A stretch of DNA of 64,000 nt from Pythium myriotylum (Eukaryota; Oomycota; Peronosporomycetes; Pythiales; Pythiaceae). The stretch covers positions 992,001-1,056,000 of the forward strand of contig JALJCQ010000015.1 in assembly GCA_023091665.1 (NCBI GenBank). The letters run 5' to 3'. Under the pieces are notes generated by a model, which searched no databases, was not told where the DNA came from, and was given only the letters and a program-made list of their open reading frames with translations. Position 1 is the stretch's first letter, and every line of letters starts with the position of its first letter. A program made the translations under genes and the position numbers. Positions 31,865 through 41,872 of this stretch are shown here, piece by piece.

Positions 31865-33076
31865 TCACTCACGTCCGTATGAGACTTGGTAGCCCACGGT
31901 GCCGTTGCGGTAGCGCACGATGGTGCTGATACCGTGGGTAGCATTGGCGGGCTTGGGGGCGACAGGAGATTCACCAGGCGAAAGCTTGGGGACGGGGGCA
32001 GGTGCCGGCGCCGGCTTAGCAGCTGTCTGCGCGACAGAAGGTTTGCCCTTGCCTTTCACGACCGACGCACCATTCATCTTTCCATCCTTGTCGTAAATAG
32101 GAGTGCTGATGGCCCATTCCGGAGCGTTGTCCTCGGCCACGTCGGCCTCACCGGCAGCAGTCGCCGAGTCGTCGGCCGTGGGCTTGCCCGTGCCAGAGCT
32201 GACCTCGTTGCCGATGATGTTGCCGTCCTTGTCACGGATGATCGTGCTGGTGGCCCACTTGGGGGTTTTGTCCTCGGTCGCGTCGGCCTCACCGGCAGCA
32301 GTCGCCGAGTCGTCGGCCGTGGGCTTGCCCGTGCCAGAGCTGACCTCGTTGCCGATGATGTTGCCGTCCTTGTCACGGATGATCGTGCTGGTGGCCCACT
32401 TGGGGGTTTTGTCCTCGGTCACGTCGGCCTCACCGGCAGCAGTCGCCGAGTCGTCGGCCGTGGGCTTGCCCGTGCCAGAGCTGACCTCGTTGCCGATGAT
32501 GTTGCCGTCCTTGTCACGGATGATCGTGCTGGTGGCCCACTTGGGGGTTTTGTCCTCGGTCACGTCGGCCTCACCGGCAGCAGTCGCCGAGTCGTCGGCC
32601 GTGGGCTTGCCCGTGCCAGAGCTGACCTCGTTGCCGATGATGTTGCCGTCCTTGTCACGGATGATCGTGCTGGTGGCCCACTTGGGGGTTTTGTCCTCGG
32701 TCACGTCGGCCTCACCGGCAGCAGTCGCCGAGTCGTCGGCCGTGGGCTTGCCCGTGCCAGAGCTGACCTCGTTGCCGATGATGTTGCCGTCCTTGTCACG
32801 GATGATCGTGCTGGTGGCCCACTTGGGGGTTTTGTCCTCGGTCACATCGGCCTCACCGGCAGCCTCCGATTCCGTGGCTGCCGGTGCCACCGTACCCGAG
32901 CTCACTTCATTTCCAATGATTTTGCCGTCCTTGTCACGGATGATGGTGCTAGTAGCCCACGTCGGGACTTGTGGGTTTGCGACAGGAGCCGACTGCAGCA
33001 CGCTGGGGTTGCCCGCAGTGACCTCAGACGTGTAAATTGCGAGCGCTACGGCGATCCAGCAGGTCTTGGTGAACAT
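31865..33076 (-). CDS. secreted 47-aa-repeat protein, copy 1 (403 aa)
   Basis: Signal peptide (1-~22, MFTKTCWIAVALAIYTSEVT). Then a degenerate first repeat, five nearly identical 47-aa repeats (each TPKWATSTIIRDKDGNIIG plus NEVSSGTGKP and an acidic Ala/Asp/Glu tail), a divergent last repeat (WAISTPIYDKDGK), a PAPAPVP stretch and a C-terminal half repeat (GISTIVRYRNGTVGYQVSYG). I do not recognise the family. DKDGNIIGNE resembles part of a Ca-binding EF-hand-type loop or an RHS/YD-type strand, but neither is demonstrated. The C-terminal 20 residues differ from the other two copies. Confidence 0.85.
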   Translation of the reverse strand: MFTKTCWIAVALAIYTSEVTAGNPSVLQSAPVANPQVPTWATSTIIRDKDGKIIGNEVSSGTVAPAATESEAAGEADVTEDKTPKWATSTIIRDKDGNIIGNEVSSGTGKPTADDSATAAGEADVTEDKTPKWATSTIIRDKDGNIIGNEVSSGTGKPTADDSATAAGEADVTEDKTPKWATSTIIRDKDGNIIGNEVSSGTGKPTADDSATAAGEADVTEDKTPKWATSTIIRDKDGNIIGNEVSSGTGKPTADDSATAAGEADATEDKTPKWATSTIIRDKDGNIIGNEVSSGTGKPTADDSATAAGEADVAEDNAPEWAISTPIYDKDGKMNGASVVKGKGKPSVAQTAAKPAPAPAPVPKLSPGESPVAPKPANATHGISTIVRYRNGTVGYQVSYGRE

Positions 33077-33097
33077 TGCGGATGAGGGGGAGACGGC

Positions 33098-33111
33098 GAA
33101 TGGAAGAATGA
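33098..33111 (-). promoter_or_regulatory. Inr-like element
   Basis: On the minus strand this reads TCATTCTTCCATTC, 12 of 14 matches to the Inr core, about 21 nt upstream of the ATG. Confidence 0.55.
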
Positions 33112-34356
33112 CAGCTTGGGCGTCGGAAACGACTACGAGGTGATTAGTGTGGGTGTACGCAACAATCCCCGTGAAGGCGGGGCACCTTGGGAGTCAGGAG
33201 CATCTGTTGAACACCCTCAGGGAGCGCTTCCTGTAGATGAGACTGCCCAGCTTGGATGATGTAGAGATGCGGCTTGGAGAGACTGTGGCGAATGTAACCA
33301 ATGCATCCACCAGGGGAGTCGAGACCCAGCGATGGGTGGCATGGAAAAGCGGATGCTTGCCCGCTTGAAAAGCCGGACAAGAGCGTCATTTCGACGGACG
33401 ACATGTGTTGTGACAGGCAGCCTGAGGTCTTCGAAGATCTCCCTGTTTATGTCACTCTTGAATCTGTATACATACTCGAATACTCGATGTTTTGATTCTG
33501 TCCACGAGCACACGACGCTCGGTAAGTAAACGCAGAGGCACCATACGATGGAAACAAGGTGCAACGCCAACTCTAGGTTAGGATTGTCGCTTCGCGAGCG
33601 CCTCAAGCATGACCTTTGTCGGGAGGGCGCCACAAAATTTGTGGCTGATGATTGGTACTTGATACCAATCACAAGCGTGTATGTAGCTCAGCTGATTCTG
33701 TACTCAACAGAAATGTACCATACGCTGTACGACCCGAACTTTTCTGTCGAGTACAAACTTGTGCTGGATGAAAAAATTGCGCAGCCTCTACGTCGATGGG
33801 TGGAGGACATCCACCCATCGTCTGTTGTCCACGAATAATCGGCAACCACTCCCGCTCACAGAGGATTCTGTTTACCTCTTGCACACCCTCATCTGCCTAA
33901 ATACGCAACCGTGCTAACGCAACTTCGGCGGTTGGTGTCAGGGATCATTGAGACTTCATTGCTCACAAATCCTACTACGGCAACAAGCTCGAGCTCAAAC
34001 TTCGGATATGACAAATACAAGCCCTCTGCTTCCATTCAAGTCAGTGAACGTAGCCACTCCTGTGTGGCCGCGAGCTCGTAAATCTGAGAGTTTCAGGCAA
34101 ACTTGCAGTACCAAACACAAGAGCGTCGCAGAAGATGTTCAGAAAGACCCAAGGCATCGGAACCAGGTTTGGCTATTCTCTGTGTACTAAAGCAACCAAT
34201 TGTTTGCGACTTTAGCAGATGAAGCTTTGCAAAGGGACTGGAATGCGACACAGAGAACCACAAGATGAATCTGACAAAGATGAGAGAAGAGGCCTTATCA
34301 TTCCTGACGCTGCTTTTGCGCAGAGCCCTTGTGCTATGAGCGGGAAGATAGTGTTA
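33112..34356. other. intergenic of palindrome C left arm
   Basis: About 1.2 kb between two leftward genes; present three times in the window (also near 40.6-41.8 kb and, from its 46256 equivalent, 46.3-47.2 kb). It contains two perfect hairpins but no supported gene. Confidence 0.6.
33794..33820. repeat. 11-bp perfect hairpin, copy 1
   Basis: Arms CGATGGGTGGA and its complement around a 5-nt loop. The same structure is at 41129-41155 and 46461-46487. Confidence 0.8.
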
Positions 34357-34590
34357 TCACACACAGGCTTTTGGGGACTTCTTGGTGTTCGTGTTCTTGG
34401 CTGTTGGCTTACCAGTACCAGTACTGACTTCAGTGCCGATGATGTTGCCGTCCTTGTCACGGATAATGGTGCTCGACGCCCACGCAGGGGCTTTTTGGTC
34501 TGCTGCAGGCGCTGACTGCACAGCAGTTGGGCTACTCACAACGGCGTAAAGCGCAAGCACGAGGGCGATCCAGCTCGTCCGAGAAAACAT
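34357..34590 (-). CDS. short secreted RDKDGN-repeat protein, collapsed copy (77 aa)
   Basis: Signal peptide (MFSRTSWIALVLALYAVV), AVQSAPAADQ linker, one repeat (WASSTIIRDKDGNIIGTEVS) and a Lys/Thr-rich tail ending KKSPKACV. Its palindrome partner at 39963-40592 has 209 aa with four repeats. This copy has a clean in-frame 396-bp deletion joining the first half of repeat 1 to the second half of repeat 4, as expected from recombination between homologous repeats. It has an intact ATG and stop. It is related to the 47-aa-repeat gene by its signal peptide and repeat core. Confidence 0.75.
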   Translation of the reverse strand: MFSRTSWIALVLALYAVVSSPTAVQSAPAADQKAPAWASSTIIRDKDGNIIGTEVSTGTGKPTAKNTNTKKSPKACV

Positions 34591-35458
34591 CGCGCTGGGT
34601 GATCAGCTACAGCTATGAGTGGGCAGGTGGCAGCACGAATGTCGGCAAATGTCAATGAGAACGATAACTTCTCCCCTCTCAACGACAGTCGTGCGACTGT
34701 CCATCAAAAACACAAAGATCCGGCTCGAAGAGACAGTACCTTCTTGAATTGAGTCGCACTTACAATAATGAAGCCCCGCCGAGTTTGAATGGATAACTTG
34801 TCCGAAAGCGTCTGTTGGAAGTTGTGTCCAGAGGAGCATCCTCTACTCGGGGATCCACGACACATACACAGACGTCATCGAATATGCTTGTATTGAAAGC
34901 GAATTGGATCAAGACCTCGAATGCCGGACATTAGAGAGATTGCATGAGCAGGATATCCAGCAGCTAAGACCACAAGTCGAATATTCCGAAGGCGGGAGCT
35001 ATTAGAGTGTAGAAGAGGATGTGACGTAACTAAAGTACGATCGGTCTTGCCGTAACGAAGAATTATGATGGGTGAACGGCTTTCACTGAACGTCGTGCTG
35101 TCTTGAGATACCCACGCGCATGCTTTCTCGTGCGAGTCAGCGAATTCAGCGGAGAGCAGATTTGGTGAGCTCGGAGCTGAGGCAGTACGTGGCCAACTGC
35201 ACAATGCAGCTCAATGGACTGTGCGAACACGCAGATCCGTCGAAGCCGCAACCCCGCGAGAGGCTCCGATGCTATCGTGTACGTATTATACCAGTTGCAG
35301 TACTGAAGTGTCCTATTGCATTGAGCCGCTGCTTCAAGACGGACACGCGGTGACCGAACCGAACCGAACTGACTGACGCGGAACGTTGGCCGGCTTCGGG
35401 CGAAGAGCCAGTGGAAGATCGTAAAGACGGACGTGGAACAAGAGACAATAGGAACCGT
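34591..35458. other. intergenic
   Basis: Mirror of 39095-39962; no mismatch noticed. No supported gene; it holds the promoter of the 77-aa gene and the 3' flank of the Ala-Pro-rich gene. Confidence 0.5.
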
Positions 35459-36208
35459 TTATGTACAAGTGATCCAAGATCCCGTTTCTGTGACCTCTAC
35501 TGATTTTAACGCAATGTCACCGTCGGCAGCTCTACGCACACATTCAACACGGACTCGAGCGGCCCGAGCTTCGAGCTTGCGGGTCGCTAACTGCTGGATC
35601 GGGGAGTTGGCGCTGTCCACCTTACCAGGCTTGCCCGGCTTTCCACCGTTGTTGCCCGTGGCAGGGGCTGGAGCAGGAGCAGGAGCAGGCACCGGAGCTG
35701 GGGCGGGGGCAGGAGCGGGCGCCGGCTGAGGAGCAGGGGCAGGAGCAGGAGCAGGGGCCGGAGCCGGAGCTGGCTGAGGAGCAGGAGCTGGGGCAGGAGC
35801 TGGTTGTGGAGCTGGAGCAGGGGCGGGCTGAGGCGCAGGGGCAGGAGCTGGTGCCGGGCTGCAGTTGTTGCCCTTGTTGCCGCCGCTCGAGGTGCCGCTG
35901 CAGCCCGTGTTCGGGGCAGGCACTGGGACGTTGGCACCAGGCACCGGCATCGGTGGGATCGGCTGCGACGCAGGCACAGCAGGGAGTGGGACGGGCTTGC
36001 TGTTGCCCGTGTTGCCGCCGTACGCACCGCCGCCGCCGGCATCACCGCCCCATCCGCCGAAGTTGCCCCAGTCGCCCCAGCCACCCGAGGCCGGGGCCGG
36101 TGCAGGCGCGGCAGGGAGCGGGATCGGCTTGTTGCCGCCGGCCTTGCCGCCGTACGCACCGCCGCCGCCGGCATCACCGCCCCATCCGCCGAAGTTGAAC
36201 GAAGGCCA

Positions 36209-36243
<35 letters not shown>

Positions 36244-36364
36244 AGGTCTGTTGGCGCAGACGACGCTGGTCAGCAGGCTGCTCCGGCGTCGCATGAGCTT
36301 GGACCGAGGCAAGTAGCGCGGACGCTACGAGCGCGAGAGTGCACAGCTTGCTCGTTGGGATCAT
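35459..36364 (-). CDS. secreted Ala-Pro-rich RRLR protein with extended C-terminus, left copy
   Basis: A 301-aa protein with a signal peptide (1-~23, MIPTSKLCTLALVASALLAS) and RRLR at 34-37 followed by QQTYGGG. A run of 11 Gly, two GGWGGDAGGGGAYGG segments, one di-Cys cassette (GCSGTSSGGNKGNNCSP) and Ala-Pro/Gln-Pro rods follow. The sister family ends at SPIQQ-stop; here one extra T after the second CAG changes the stop and adds 43 residues (LATRKLEARAARVRVEC onward) of non-repetitive, Arg-rich sequence. The encoded protein is identical to that of the mirror copy. Confidence 0.83.
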
Positions 36365-36418
36365 CTCGACACAGAAGGGATCGAGGTTGTTGATGTGAGT
36401 TGCTTGAGCCGAGAAGGC

Positions 36419-36434
36419 AAGTTGGAGAGTGAGT
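36419..36434 (-). promoter_or_regulatory. oomycete Inr, palindrome C left
   Basis: On the minus strand this reads ACTCACTCTCCAACTT, 13 of 16 matches to the extended Inr GCTCATTYYNCAWTTT, about 55-70 nt before the ATG. Confidence 0.6.
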
Positions 36435-36880
36435 TCGGATGTCCTGGTCGCGGGCTCCGTTTTTCAGGGACTCAAAAGAGGCCTCGCGCCCGAAACGTAG
36501 AAGCCGCGCAGCACACCGATATTCGATCATCGCATCACGTGGACTCAACGTTGGTCCGCGCGCGATGGGGGACTAATAAGGTACGTGCAGCACCAACGCG
36601 AAGACTTGGTCGCAGTCTCCACGAGGACTCATTCATCCGCTCGTTCACGCGGGTGAGTAGCCCGAAGCTCGGAGACAGGCCTCAACGACATCAAGTCTAT
36701 ACCGTACGATAGTCAGTATCAAACGACCCGGCTCTGGCGGAGACACGTGCTGAGTCTTCGCAGGTACGTCGGACCGACACCAATCTCACTGTGTCTCCAC
36801 TCGGCTTACGCCCGGGCACAAGAACTGGACATTTGACAGCAGGCGCCGCGCTCGTGTTGATTCGATGCGACAACATCAGT

Positions 36881-37672
36881 AATTCCAGCATTGAATCTTG
36901 GGTTGGATGACATCGGGTGGAAGGCTCCTTGCCACCCAACTTGAACGGCAGACTCCAACTACCTGTTTGATGATCGGCTTAGACCTTGGTGAATTGATAG
37001 CACTTGCTGGGATACTATTGTACTACGCTGGAGGGACCACAGATATGTGACTGGCGCTCAAGATCCGACGCATGTGTGGTGTACAAAGATCTAGCAAATT
37101 GAATGCAAGTTGAGTTCGTCTCAGGTCACCAGGAGAGGCGGAAGGTGGGGAGCCTGGTGTGAGAACTTCCCCAACTCGAGGTATTGCGATCTAAGATCCC
37201 CTCTTGTCAGGAAATACGTTCACCACAACAGTATATTCCTTATCCATTGGTGCGTGCGTAGGATTGTGCTGTAGTCACTTCTGTACCTAAACACCATCCA
37301 AACACAACGTCAGACTGCGCGGATCGTGTATCCTGAGCGCGGCCCCTCAGGCTCTCTGGGGACCCAGTCTATCGAGAACAATCTGACGGTCTTTGCAGTT
37401 CGTGGACCATTGGAGCGTGTCTCTTGCCCACGCAACCAAGATCCGGCTCGCGGCGCAACTTCCACACAGCGTGCTCCCTGTGGCACGTGGATAAGCAGTA
37501 TCAAGTACCTTCCAGGCAGCAGACACGAACACTCGTCGTGGACTCGAAACAGTCGTCGTGTAAAGGTGCTCTCCCCGGCTCGCTCAAGCAGCCAGACGAG
37601 GAAAGATCCAGATATTATGAATTCAGATACCAAATCCATTCTTCGGCAGCCTCGTGGCGTGCGGTGCGAGCG
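36881..37672. other. palindrome C spacer
   Basis: 792 bp of single-copy DNA between perfectly mirrored arms and between two divergent promoters. No supported gene or obvious internal symmetry was seen. Confidence 0.7.
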
Positions 37673-38118
37673 ACTGATGTTGTCGCATCGAATCAACACG
37701 AGCGCGGCGCCTGCTGTCAAATGTCCAGTTCTTGTGCCCGGGCGTAAGCCGAGTGGAGACACAGTGAGATTGGTGTCGGTCCGACGTACCTGCGAAGACT
37801 CAGCACGTGTCTCCGCCAGAGCCGGGTCGTTTGATACTGACTATCGTACGGTATAGACTTGATGTCGTTGAGGCCTGTCTCCGAGCTTCGGGCTACTCAC
37901 CCGCGTGAACGAGCGGATGAATGAGTCCTCGTGGAGACTGCGACCAAGTCTTCGCGTTGGTGCTGCACGCACCTTATTAGTCCCCCATCGCGCGCGGACC
38001 AACGTTGAGTCCACGTGATGCGATGATCGAATATCGGTGTGCTGCGCGGCTTCTACGTTTCGGGCGCGAGGCCTCTTTTGAGTCCCTGAAAAACGGAGCC
38101 CGCGACCAGGACATCCGA

Positions 38119-38134
38119 ACTCACTCTCCAACTT
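38119..38134 (+). promoter_or_regulatory. oomycete Inr, palindrome C right
   Basis: ACTCACTCTCCAACTT, 13 of 16 matches to the extended Inr; +1 A at about 38123, 66 nt before the ATG at 38189. Confidence 0.6.
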
Positions 38135-38188
38135 GCCTTCTCGGCTCAAGCAACTCACATCAACAACCTCGATCCCTTCTGTGTCGAG

Positions 38189-38309
38189 ATGATCCCAACG
38201 AGCAAGCTGTGCACTCTCGCGCTCGTAGCGTCCGCGCTACTTGCCTCGGTCCAAGCTCATGCGACGCCGGAGCAGCCTGCTGACCAGCGTCGTCTGCGCC
38301 AACAGACCT

Positions 38310-38344
<35 letters not shown>

Positions 38345-39094
38345 TGGCCTTCGTTCAACTTCGGCGGATGGGGCGGTGATGCCGGCGGCGGCGGTGCGTA
38401 CGGCGGCAAGGCCGGCGGCAACAAGCCGATCCCGCTCCCTGCCGCGCCTGCACCGGCCCCGGCCTCGGGTGGCTGGGGCGACTGGGGCAACTTCGGCGGA
38501 TGGGGCGGTGATGCCGGCGGCGGCGGTGCGTACGGCGGCAACACGGGCAACAGCAAGCCCGTCCCACTCCCTGCTGTGCCTGCGTCGCAGCCGATCCCAC
38601 CGATGCCGGTGCCTGGTGCCAACGTCCCAGTGCCTGCCCCGAACACGGGCTGCAGCGGCACCTCGAGCGGCGGCAACAAGGGCAACAACTGCAGCCCGGC
38701 ACCAGCTCCTGCCCCTGCGCCTCAGCCCGCCCCTGCTCCAGCTCCACAACCAGCTCCTGCCCCAGCTCCTGCTCCTCAGCCAGCTCCGGCTCCGGCCCCT
38801 GCTCCTGCTCCTGCCCCTGCTCCTCAGCCGGCGCCCGCTCCTGCCCCCGCCCCAGCTCCGGTGCCTGCTCCTGCTCCTGCTCCAGCCCCTGCCACGGGCA
38901 ACAACGGTGGAAAGCCGGGCAAGCCTGGTAAGGTGGACAGCGCCAACTCCCCGATCCAGCAGTTAGCGACCCGCAAGCTCGAAGCTCGGGCCGCTCGAGT
39001 CCGTGTTGAATGTGTGCGTAGAGCTGCCGACGGTGACATTGCGTTAAAATCAGTAGAGGTCACAGAAACGGGATCTTGGATCACTTGTACATAA
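38189..39094 (+). CDS. secreted Ala-Pro-rich RRLR protein with extended C-terminus, right copy
   Basis: Encodes the same 301 aa as the left-arm gene: signal peptide, RRLR at 34-37, Gly-rich segments, one di-Cys cassette, Ala-Pro rods, and the same extra T that removes the family stop after SPIQQ. The shared mutation shows that it predates the palindrome or was spread by arm-to-arm conversion. The extension uses mixed residues and ends SWITCT, unlike the rod; whether it is functional is unknown. Confidence 0.83.
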
Positions 39095-39962
39095 ACGGTT
39101 CCTATTGTCTCTTGTTCCACGTCCGTCTTTACGATCTTCCACTGGCTCTTCGCCCGAAGCCGGCCAACGTTCCGCGTCAGTCAGTTCGGTTCGGTTCGGT
39201 CACCGCGTGTCCGTCTTGAAGCAGCGGCTCAATGCAATAGGACACTTCAGTACTGCAACTGGTATAATACGTACACGATAGCATCGGAGCCTCTCGCGGG
39301 GTTGCGGCTTCGACGGATCTGCGTGTTCGCACAGTCCATTGAGCTGCATTGTGCAGTTGGCCACGTACTGCCTCAGCTCCGAGCTCACCAAATCTGCTCT
39401 CCGCTGAATTCGCTGACTCGCACGAGAAAGCATGCGCGTGGGTATCTCAAGACAGCACGACGTTCAGTGAAAGCCGTTCACCCATCATAATTCTTCGTTA
39501 CGGCAAGACCGATCGTACTTTAGTTACGTCACATCCTCTTCTACACTCTAATAGCTCCCGCCTTCGGAATATTCGACTTGTGGTCTTAGCTGCTGGATAT
39601 CCTGCTCATGCAATCTCTCTAATGTCCGGCATTCGAGGTCTTGATCCAATTCGCTTTCAATACAAGCATATTCGATGACGTCTGTGTATGTGTCGTGGAT
39701 CCCCGAGTAGAGGATGCTCCTCTGGACACAACTTCCAACAGACGCTTTCGGACAAGTTATCCATTCAAACTCGGCGGGGCTTCATTATTGTAAGTGCGAC
39801 TCAATTCAAGAAGGTACTGTCTCTTCGAGCCGGATCTTTGTGTTTTTGATGGACAGTCGCACGACTGTCGTTGAGAGGGGAGAAGTTATCGTTCTCATTG
39901 ACATTTGCCGACATTCGTGCTGCCACCTGCCCACTCATAGCTGTAGCTGATCACCCAGCGCG
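39095..39962. other. intergenic
   Basis: Mirror of 34591-35458. An Inr-like TCTCATTGACATTT-type word lies near 39893, about 60 nt before the next ATG, with one base missing in the centre. Confidence 0.45.
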
Positions 39963-40592
39963 ATGTTTTCTCGGACGAGCTGGATCGCCCTCGTGCTTGC
40001 GCTTTACGCCGTTGTGAGTAGCCCAACTGCTGTGCAGTCAGCGCCTGCAGCAGACCAAAAAGCCCCTGCGTGGGCGTCGAGCACCATTATCCGTGACAAG
40101 GACGGCAACATCATCGGCACTGAAGTCAGCTCTGGTACCGGGAAGCCGTCTGCCAGCGCATCTAAGAACTCAACGTCTGAAGGAGCCTCCGGCATCTATC
40201 CTAAATCTAGCACTGTTATACACGACAAGGACGGCAACACTATCGGGACCGCTGTCAGCTCTGGTTCTGGGAAGCCGCCTGCAAGTGCTCCTAAGAACGC
40301 TTCATCTGAAGGAGCCGCCGGCAAGAAACCGACTTGGACTATCAGCACGATCATACGCGATAAAGACGGCAACATCATCGGGACCGCCGTTCGTACTGGC
40401 ACGGGGACGCCTTCTGCCAGCGCACCAAAATCGTCGACAGCCGCGAACGCCGACAAAACTCCTAAGTGGGCAACCAGCACGATTAAACGCGACAAAGATG
40501 GCAACATCATCGGCACCGAAGTCAGTACTGGTACTGGTAAGCCAACAGCCAAGAACACGAACACCAAGAAGTCCCCAAAAGCCTGTGTGTGA
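39963..40592 (+). CDS. secreted RDKDGN-repeat protein, full copy (209 aa)
   Basis: Signal peptide (MFSRTSWIALVLALYAVV), then four 41-47-aa repeats centred on STIIRDKDGNIIGTEVS, STVIHDKDGNTIGTAVS, STIIRDKDGNIIGTAVR and STIKRDKDGNIIGTEVS. They are separated by Ser/Ala/Lys-rich linkers and end KKSPKACV. The repeats here are well diverged, unlike the near-identical repeats of the 403-aa gene, so this is probably the older family member. Function unknown; secretion is predicted. Confidence 0.82.
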   Translation: MFSRTSWIALVLALYAVVSSPTAVQSAPAADQKAPAWASSTIIRDKDGNIIGTEVSSGTGKPSASASKNSTSEGASGIYPKSSTVIHDKDGNTIGTAVSSGSGKPPASAPKNASSEGAAGKKPTWTISTIIRDKDGNIIGTAVRTGTGTPSASAPKSSTAANADKTPKWATSTIKRDKDGNIIGTEVSTGTGKPTAKNTNTKKSPKACV

Positions 40593-41837
40593 TAACACTA
40601 TCTTCCCGCTCATAGCACAAGGGCTCTGCGCAAAAGCAGCGTCAGGAATGATAAGGCCTCTTCTCTCATCTTTGTCAGATTCATCTTGTGGTTCTCTGTG
40701 TCGCATTCCAGTCCCTTTGCAAAGCTTCATCTGCTAAAGTCGCAAACAATTGGTTGCTTTAGTACACAGAGAATAGCCAAACCTGGTTCCGATGCCTTGG
40801 GTCTTTCTGAACATCTTCTGCGACGCTCTTGTGTTTGGTACTGCAAGTTTGCCTGAAACTCTCAGATTTACGAGCTCGCGGCCACACAGGAGTGGCTACG
40901 TTCACTGACTTGAATGGAAGCAGAGGGCTTGTATTTGTCATATCCGAAGTTTGAGCTCGAGCTTGTTGCCGTAGTAGGATTTGTGAGCAATGAAGTCTCA
41001 ATGATCCCTGACACCAACCGCCGAAGTTGCGTTAGCACGGTTGCGTATTTAGGCAGATGAGGGTGTGCAAGAGGTAAACAGAATCCTCTGTGAGCGGGAG
41101 TGGTTGCCGATTATTCGTGGACAACAGACGATGGGTGGATGTCCTCCACCCATCGACGTAGAGGCTGCGCAATTTTTTCATCCAGCACAAGTTTGTACTC
41201 GACAGAAAAGTTCGGGTCGTACAGCGTATGGTACATTTCTGTTGAGTACAGAATCAGCTGAGCTACATACACGCTTGTGATTGGTATCAAGTACCAATCA
41301 TCAGCCACAAATTTTGTGGCGCCCTCCCGACAAAGGTCATGCTTGAGGCGCTCGCGAAGCGACAATCCTAACCTAGAGTTGGCGTTGCACCTTGTTTCCA
41401 TCGTATGGTGCCTCTGCGTTTACTTACCGAGCGTCGTGTGCTCGTGGACAGAATCAAAACATCGAGTATTCGAGTATGTATACAGATTCAAGAGTGACAT
41501 AAACAGGGAGATCTTCGAAGACCTCAGGCTGCCTGTCACAACACATGTCGTCCGTCGAAATGACGCTCTTGTCCGGCTTTTCAAGCGGGCAAGCATCCGC
41601 TTTTCCATGCCACCCATCGCTGGGTCTCGACTCCCCTGGTGGATGCATTGGTTACATTCGCCACAGTCTCTCCAAGCCGCATCTCTACATCATCCAAGCT
41701 GGGCAGTCTCATCTACAGGAAGCGCTCCCTGAGGGTGTTCAACAGATGCTCCTGACTCCCAAGGTGCCCCGCCTTCACGGGGATTGTTGCGTACACCCAC
41801 ACTAATCACCTCGTAGTCGTTTCCGACGCCCAAGCTG
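40593..41837. other. intergenic of palindrome C right arm
   Basis: Mirror of the left-arm interval. It contains the start of the tandem duplication (40924) and two perfect hairpins. Confidence 0.55.
41129..41155. repeat. 11-bp perfect hairpin, copy 2
   Basis: Arms CGATGGGTGGA / TCCACCCATCG, loop TGTCC. A second hairpin (GATTGGTA with TACCAATC) follows near 41280-41300. Confidence 0.8.
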
Positions 41838-41851
41838 TCATTCTTCCATTC
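41838..41851 (+). promoter_or_regulatory. Inr-like element
   Basis: TCATTCTTCCATTC, 12 of 14 matches to the Inr core, shortly upstream of the ATG at 41873. Confidence 0.55.
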
Positions 41852-41872
41852 GCCGTCTCCCCCTCATCCGCA

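Larger units (their letters stand above)
31865..36880 (-). repeat. palindrome C, left arm
   Basis: Reverse complement of 37673-42664. Coordinates pair by a sum of 74553 from 36880 to the gene at 34590, then 74949 because the left arm has a 396-bp internal deletion, then 74529 after the 47-aa repeat gene. No mismatch was seen in the segments of the core I compared. Corrected for repeat-number changes, both arms are 5412 bp. Confidence 0.92.
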
